DNA of 64,000 nt from Cyprinodon diabolis (taxonomy: Eukaryota > Chordata > Actinopteri > Cyprinodontiformes > Cyprinodontidae): NCBI GenBank assembly GCA_030533445.1, contig CM060072.1, forward strand, positions 24,387,109 through 24,451,108, in the 5' to 3' direction. The translations under genes and the position numbers were made by a program. This document shows, piece by piece, positions 1 through 64,000 of the stretch (its first letter is position 1; each line of letters begins with the position of its first letter). A model generated the notes under the pieces. The model saw only the letters and a list, made by a program, of their open reading frames with translations. It ran no database searches and was not told the DNA's origin.

Positions 1-158
1 CCAGTGGGCCTATGGTTTTGGAAAAAGGGGAATTGGATTAACGAAATATCTATTTGTTTTTGTTGTTTTATTCACAGAACAACATACACTTTTAATAATC
101 ATACATATATGGTATAGAGTGTGGATTTCAGCTAAATAATTTTACAAAGTATAAAGTG
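1..158. other. 5' flank, no recognised feature
   Basis: AT-rich sequence upstream of the solo LTR. I see no gene or named repeat here. Confidence 0.5.
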
Positions 159-594
159 TGTCTTGATTGGGTTCAGGGTTCTAACCCACATGCAGAACAC
201 ATTATTAAAGATAAACACAAGTTATGTGAGTGAATCAGAGAAACAGATCCGGGACTGGTCACACAGGGTTCTCTGTAGAGAAGGACAGTTTGGTTAGCCA
301 GGATGCTGAAGATCTTTGTCAGAGGAATTGTGCAGGTTTGTACCTGTGACGTGATTCAGATTAGCAACTGAGGGAGGGAACTGAGTTTGGTCCAGAGGCT
401 TGAAGTTTGCAGAGGGCTAAGCAGCGGCAGGGCTTGACTTCAGACTAAACAGCGTTCAGATCCAGAGTCTTCCTTCCGATCCTCTTCTTGAGGGCGGGCA
501 GGCAGGTTCAGACAGTTAGATTCTGCTGGTGAGCTTCTGAGACCCAGAGGCGCCCTCTGCTGGAGGAAGATGGACAGACCTCCAGATCCCAACA
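159..594 (-). mobile_element. Solo LTR, Ty3/Gypsy-like, with 5-bp target duplication
   Basis: The 436-bp element starts TG (TGTCTTGATT) and ends CA (GATCCCAACA). It is flanked by identical 5-bp copies of AAGTG at 154-158 and 595-599, the target duplication expected of an integrated LTR element. No internal coding region follows, so this is a solo LTR left by LTR-LTR recombination. It shares ATGCAGAACACA near the left end, GGCGCCCTCTG near the right end and the TCCCAACA terminus with the LTR at 62050-62398, so the two belong to related families. Minus orientation is inferred from that comparison. The Gypsy assignment rests on the 5-bp duplication and LTR style, not on a reverse transcriptase. 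Confidence 0.82.
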
Positions 595-599
595 AAGTG

Positions 600-3500
600 T
601 TCCAATGTGAACAGCAGAGAATAGCTCCTTCTGCTTCTTTATTTGGGTTGATGACGTCACAAGAGGTGCATGGATGGAGCTGATTATCTGTAAACAAAAC
701 AATAAAAAAAAATGTTGATCTCTGAAAACATTTGATCTCTGGGAATTTGGATTTTTCTACATGTTCTGTTAGCTTTTTACAAACCCACCGTGAACCCGCA
801 AAACGAGCTGCTGTCTGAACATTTATTTGTTTTCATCTTAACTATACCTCAGTGATGAGAGATCATTAGTTTAAAACTAATATTCACATTTGACCAACTG
901 TTTCCTTTTGAATGAAGGTAATATTAATGTTTTGATTCAGACCAGCCAGAGTAATCCCTTGACTCTGATAGAGACTATGAGGAGGGAGCTAAAAATTAGG
1001 GTGATGACAAGGAGGCCTTTTAAATTTAGTTAGAGAGTTAGAACTTATCTCAATGGATGAAATGTCAAATCACAGAGCAAAAATCAGGTAAAAAAAGAGA
1101 TGTCCCTTGATGAAGATTTTTTTCATTGAATATTGTGAAAAATATACATAATTTTCAAAATTGTATATTTATTTTGAAATGGTTGCTTTGAAACAATTCA
1201 ATAAGTTAAATTAGTTTAAACTAAATGTGCCAGTTATATAAATAATATTAGCTGTAAAAACTTCCTGATAATCCCAAATACTTTTGGGAAAACATCTTGC
1301 AAACTGTTAAGATAAAATCCACACGTGTAGAGGAAAACATTATATCATTGTAATGCTCTCAGGTTGCTTTTCTTTTTCAGGATGTGTATAATTTTACTCT
1401 GAATAATGGAAAAATTACCTTAAAGAGGCCCTTTATGCTTGAAAACCCCATGATGAGTTATAGCAAGTCATAAGGGTTATAATTCCTCCTTGAAGAGGTC
1501 TTTACCTGCTGTAACAAATAGTTTAATGGCAACTATTACTGCCAGGGCACAGCCAGTTATTACTGGCTATGTTTTCACTTTTGAGATGTCCAATTTAGAT
1601 AACCCACCCAAATGAATCAAAACGTCACTTGTCTTTTTTTGTTTTTCATTCAGGCTATCTTTATCTAACTGTAACCTTTTTGGGGCTTGACTGAAACCTT
1701 TCAAAAGTGTAAGTGCGAAAATACTTTGTCACAGAACTGTGAACGCAGAAAGTCATTTTCCTAATCAGTGATAATCCAAAGTAGATTGAAGTAAATCGTT
1801 TCTAGAAAATTTTGCCAATGAGATGTGGTACACCTGGCTCTACACACAGAGCTGAGTACAGAGAGACAATCTCAGATGGCAAATTGTCACAGATGTTCTT
1901 TCTTTTAAAAGAAAACATCTTAAGGGTCAAACTTTTATAAATATATACAGTATGTAGTTTTAATTTAACACTATATGTTGCAAAAAAGTGATCCAGTGTA
2001 GGACGTATTAAAACAAGCAAACTTGCATCAAATGGAGAGAGTACTGTATTTTAGGTATCTACCACCCCCTGCAGATGTTGTCATGGAGACACTCTTTTGG
2101 GGATGTCTTTTTCTCTCTCTCTTTTTTCTCTCTTTTCTTACAATGCAGCATTAGGATGGTAATGCTATGCTCAGCACACCACACTTCAGGTTTCCATGTG
2201 ACTCCCAATCTTACATAATGCTCTACTGAAGAGGAAAATCCACTTACCGGAAATTATATCAATAAGTTTATAGTAAAGATGTTTCTTCACACCCATGCTG
2301 TTTGTGTGCTTAGGGTGATTTATCTTACAAGGTATAAAAATGAGGAAAAAATTGAAAGGATATGTAGTGGTCCAATTGTAAAGTTGATGTATTCACAGTA
2401 TTTAAATCAAAGAGATCAAATTATTCAGTTAAAAATCAATCCTTTAACTGTGTTTGGAGGCTTTTACTTGGCCTGTGTGTGGACGTGGTAATGTTGCTAA
2501 TGACTGAAGCACATTGCACCTCTCCTAGGGTACCCCCCAATAACATTAAAATAACCATCAGCTGGACACCGATGTATAGAGATTGGGTTTTGTATTCGAT
2601 TAAAAGGTGACATCACCCCGGGAGCCTTGAGCCTTGCACCGCAGTCGGTTCTGAGATGAATGCACAATATTTAAATCCAGCCTACCTGGTTCTCTCACTC
2701 CACCCTGTGGACTCAGCAGGGCATCACAAAGACACGCAGGGGACATTGAAAGCTGGATGTAATACATAGAACTTTAGAGGATAAGATGTTGATTATGCTT
2801 GTGGAAGGAGTTCAGTGTTATTATCCTTTTAAGTTATTATGCTGATTTATTAGTGATGAGTCTGCTAGATAAAGGAAAAGGAAAATTAACCCAAGAAATT
2901 TAAAAATCTGTTGTTAAGCCTAAGTCAAGATGTTGTGGAACATGCCTCAAATAAATTACTCTTAAGGGTATAAGACACTTTTTAGTGACCTGTTTTTCAA
3001 CATTTACACATCTTCCCTGAAAATATCTTGTAATTATAAAAGCAATTAAAGAATAAGAAACCATTTATTGTTAATGCATCTCTCTCTCTCTCTCTCTCTC
3101 TCTGACGGCCTGTCATGGTTGGTTTTCGACGGCAACATTAGACTTGGCTACTTCTTTTTGACTCTACTGGCCTTTTAAATGTAGGTTTGTTTGTACATTA
3201 CTGCTAAACTACGAAAAGGGGAGTTTAGCAGTACTGTGGTGGGTGTAGAGTAGTGGTACCCCTTGTCAAGTATTAATGTGGTTTCTTGTGCAATTCCCCA
3301 CTTGAAAAGGATAGTCCTCTACATTCCAACTGGATTTCACTCAATGAACAGCCATTTGATAGTCATTTCATTATTTATTTATTGAAAATTGGCAGTAGGC
3401 AGGTGAAAAACCTCAAAAAGAGAAGGTAACACAAAACAATTAGTCATTTAAGATAATACAAAATTGTACCCACCATTAATTTAAGCATTTTAGCCCCTTT

Positions 3501-4889
3501 TTAAATAAAATATTTCCCACCATGTTCTAAAAAAAAAAAACATTTTTTTAAATACATCAACAATTTAAAGTAACTTATTTTTTATTTATTTCTTAGCCAA
3601 ATTAAGTTGATAAATTTTAGCCAAATTAATTAAATCTTAAATTTTAGCCAATAAATTAAACAGTATATTTTTTTTTAGCTAATTTAAATATTTTAGCAAA
3701 CTATAGTTTTTAACTTCTACATTTTCAAAAGTTTTTAATGTTATCCTATGCAAATTAAGAAAACAAAATTTACTTCTACAAACAAATGCAACTTTTAAAC
3801 CATCTTTTCTTTAAATCAATTTGTTAACATACCAACATAAACATTTCCACAAATAATAATAACCAACAACGGTCCAACCACAGTCCGTATTAACCTTAAT
3901 AAAGTTCTTTGATTTGAAAGTCCAGCCAGAGAATCAAGGGCATTAAGACTCTTACTGGTTGTCTTTCAGAGTTTTTGTAGAAGGACTTGTTTGCACAGTC
4001 ACAATGGAGCTGAATTTTGGCTGTCTCCAAACATGAGCTGCTTACATTTCTGCCATGCAGCAGTTCTTGGTCCTTTTCTTTAGAGGTCCCTGGCACGCCC
4101 AAATTGCTGGGAGATTAGTTCCACCTGGTGCCTCCCTGCTGATGGGAGGGGAGGAGGGGCTACCCGGCAGCTTGACAGAACACCCCTAATTATCATTTTC
4201 TTGGGGTTGCAGAAAAATCTGTTCTGATTTTGCTACTTGTTTTCTGTGAAAAAGACAAAAGTTACTGAAATGTTTCATCTATTAAAAGTACCAATGGTAA
4301 TTGTTTAATCAACTGAAACATTGATGAATTGAGTTGATGTTTGATGTCTTTTCGAGAAAACTGATAAAGATCTCCTTCATTTTTTTTAAGTTAACTTTAA
4401 CCATATGTACAAGACAGAACATGAATGCAAATCAACAAAATCCCACAAATTGAGACTCAAAATATATTTGTCAGGGGAATTTAGCTTCTTTAAAACAGAC
4501 ACTTTGCATAGTATTAAATATTCTTAGCAGATTTTACATATTAATTCTGGATGTTTGGAACATGTTGGCTGAGAGAGTGTGATATCTTTTTAGTATGCAC
4601 TAGCTGTATAAGCCCTGTGGGTGAAACAATAGCCTTCTACAACACAACTGCAGATTCAGCAAAAACTGTTAACACTGCTAGCACCAGTTATATTGATTTT
4701 ATTTTTTTTTTTTTGCAATAAATGTTTTACCTAGTGGGATTTTGAACACTTTACTCTAACTCTAACCTTGTTTAGTAGATCCACTTTGATAAGTGGTCTA
4801 CCTTCTCTGCACCACTATTATAACAATGAATAAAAAAAGTACACCCTGTGCAGAGATAAAAAGTATTTCCCCCCTGACAAGTTTCTTTT
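600..4889. other. 5' flanking DNA without recognisable gene
   Basis: AT-rich DNA with only short unconvincing open frames. It contains a (TC)n run near 3079 and A/T-rich stretches at 3480-3680. TTAAAGAGGCCCTTTATGC at about 1420 resembles the end of a fish TTAA-type MITE, but no matching far end was found. Confidence 0.6.
3079..3103. repeat. (TC)n microsatellite
   Basis: About twelve uninterrupted TC units. Confidence 0.95.
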
Positions 4890-5215
4890 TTGTTTTAAGT
4901 TTCAATCAAACTTACATGTTTCAGATCATTAAGCAAACTCTCAAGGCACTTAAGGTTCTTTTGTGTGTTGTTTCACGATGGTGGAATGACTTACCAAGCA
5001 CTCTCTTGAAGACCCAGCTTTCCAGAGAGCATCTTATACACATATTCTTTCATATTCCTGCAACAGGATCTCTTTTTCCTCTCCTTTCTACTAAACTTTT
5101 CTACTCTGTCACTTCTCACAGGTAAACTAGCTTTTTCTTAGCTCCGATATTAACTAAATCCTCATTTGTAAGTTACTTTGGATAATGTCACCTGCCAAAT
5201 GCATTCATATAATAC
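4890..5215 (+). mobile_element. L2-like LINE 3' end relic
   Basis: The segment around 4977-5040 reads like the C-terminal coding end of a fish non-LTR retrotransposon (RWWNDLPSTLLKTQLSREH, frame still open). The tail TTTGGATAATGTCACCTGCC followed by AAATGCATTCATA matches the characteristic L2-type 3' end (TTTGGATAAAAGCATCTGCT then AAATG). It is 5' truncated and divergent. Family assignment is from memory of such tails. Confidence 0.6.
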
Positions 5216-5579
5216 AACTTTGATTGTGTGACTTTGACTTTGATTTAACTTAATAAATGAATCTATTATTTAAAATGTGCTTTTTCAAATAGCTTAGGTC
5301 TCTTAGTGTGATATTAAAATGAGTTTATTGTATAAAACATTTTTTGTCCACAGCATGTGTAACCACTCATTTATTAAAGTAAGCAGGCCTTTGAAAATTA
5401 AGAAAATCCATGTTGACTTTAATTGTAAATATGTAAAAATCCCGCCTTTTTAAAGAAGCAGCACAATGGAAATTATCTCACGTGCAAATTATGATAAACA
5501 CAACAATAATGTCAGTAACTGACATGAAGGAATAATAGTTTGCATCCACCGCCTCAGAAATTTCAGCACCTCGGACAGC
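5216..5579. other. 5' flank between LINE relic and promoter region
   Basis: AT-rich sequence with no recognised gene or repeat. Confidence 0.5.
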
Positions 5580-6186
5580 TCCCGGTGCTCCATTCTATGA
5601 TTAACCATCAGGGGGCGCAGCGATCACGTTGTTACATGCTGTGAGCAAATAACACGAATAGATAAGGCCTCATAAATGTTTCCCAACTCTTACTGGTTTT
5701 ACCAAAATAACACAATGTGTATTTTATCCGATATCAGGTGTTAAATGTGTAATCTTTAAGGTTCCCCCTGATTGAAGTGGAAGTGATTCTTCAGTGTTGG
5801 GATCCCGTGCGACTCGCTACTCCGAATCCCGCTGCGCTTTGTGTACAAACTTTACGGGTAATCAAGCAGAGAGCGGGGTAAAAGAGAGAAGGAGACTAAC
5901 TGTGAAAGATGCTCCCGCTGCTCCAAACCTTTAGGCATCATGTATGGAATTAAGCTTTCATCGTCACGTCAGAAATTAGTGCGTTTTTAAAGTTAGATGC
6001 GGACGCAGATATTGGACACTAAAGGCTTTGCGGTCGCGGTGGGGCAGGCGGCGTCCATCCCCACGTTGCTCTACCTCCCCTGGAATCCGGCTGCTGTCAT
6101 CTTGCGGTGGTTGTGCGTGAGAGAGTCGGCGAGGCTCCGGACTGATGTCTCTGCCTGTCAGGAATTTAAAGTGTCTCTCACCGGTC
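5580..6186 (+). promoter_or_regulatory. dlg4: Putative dlg4 promoter and 5'UTR
   Basis: Base composition changes here from AT-rich to GC-richer with frequent CpG (for example CCCGTGCGACTCGC near 5805, and 6000-6140). This is typical of a CpG-type promoter without a clear TATA box. The transcription start cannot be placed. The first-exon frame has an in-frame TGA at 6118-6120, so the coding start must be downstream, at 6145 or 6187. Upstream ATGs occur at 5909, 5939 and 5997. Confidence 0.55.

Positions 6187-6200
<14 letters not shown>
5997..6200 (+). promoter_or_regulatory. Upstream ORF overlapping the dlg4 start codon
   Basis: ATG 5997 opens a 67-codon frame that ends past the ATG at 6187, in a different frame. 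If transcription starts upstream of 5997, ribosomes using this ATG would miss the main start. Its context is weak (T at -3, C at +4), so leaky scanning is expected. The peptide resembles nothing I recognise and is probably not a functional protein. Confidence 0.35.
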
Positions 6201-63765
<57,565 letters not shown>

Positions 63766-64000
63766 GTAAGCAGCAGTCGTTTACCTGTCTCCAAACCTAA
63801 AATAACAGCAAAAATCCTCAAATTTACATCCATCTTAAATACAAATTATCTCTAGTTAAAAAAACATGACTTTAATACCAGTTTATACATGTATTATATC
63901 ACCATATTGATGTTTTTTAGTGATCCATTATTATTTGAGGCAAATATTGAATTATACAAAACACTTGCAGTGCCTTGCAAAAGTATTCACACCCCTTTTC
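63766..64000 (+). other. dlg4: dlg4 intron 19, incomplete
   Basis: Begins GTAAGC and runs off the window; a transposon end starts at about 63968. Confidence 0.9.
63968..64000. mobile_element. Terminal repeat of a DNA transposon, cut by window edge
   Basis: CAGTGCCTTGCAAAAGTATT followed by CACACCCCTT is the familiar terminus of fish Tc1-type elements. Only 33 bp are inside the window. Confidence 0.6.

Overview
This is vertebrate genomic DNA, most likely from a ray-finned (teleost) fish. The evidence is long AT-rich introns with canonical GT-AG splice sites, fish-type transposon debris (Tc1/mariner, hAT-like, TTAA-flanked MITEs, Ty3/Gypsy-type LTRs, L2-like LINE tails, a tRNA-derived SINE) and long microsatellites. 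No bacterial-type gene is present. Most long open frames are chance or lie in repeats.

The window holds one protein-coding gene, on the plus strand. It is a Discs-large membrane-associated guanylate kinase scaffold, best matched to DLG4 (PSD-95/SAP90). I reconstruct 19 coding exons between 6187 and 63765. Every exon-exon phase agrees, and the spliced open frame is exactly 2046 nt (682 codons). It encodes a cysteine-rich N-terminus, PDZ1, PDZ2, PDZ3, SH3 and most of the guanylate-kinase-like (GK) domain. The last roughly 100 residues lie beyond the right edge. DLG4 is preferred over DLG1/2/3 because of the PDZ2-PDZ3 linker ([28 protein letters not shown]), the SH3 ([16 protein letters not shown]) and the hook (RKEWSR). 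The fish a or b paralogue cannot be decided here.

Layout. 1-5.6 kb: 5' flank with a 436-bp solo LTR carrying a perfect 5-bp target duplication and an L2-like LINE tail. 5.6-6.25 kb: GC-richer promoter/5'UTR and first exon. 6.25-48.2 kb: three very large introns (12.4, 9.9 and 19.5 kb) around two small exons. These introns hold most of the repeats, including a 1222-bp Tc1-like element with one frameshift, and a candidate alternative first exon at 39096-39185. 48.2-63.8 kb: sixteen compactly spaced exons encoding the PDZ, SH3 and GK domains, with smaller introns that still carry a hAT-type MITE and a recent Gypsy deletion derivative.

The most interesting points concern the N-terminus. The first exon resembles an alternative DLG2/PSD-93 N-terminus rather than the familiar PSD-95 one. 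Exons 2-5 are all phase 0 at both ends, and exon 3 is a 57-nt candidate cassette. The intron-3 candidate first exon would splice in frame to exon 4, replacing the cysteine-rich N-terminus with a cysteine-free polybasic one.
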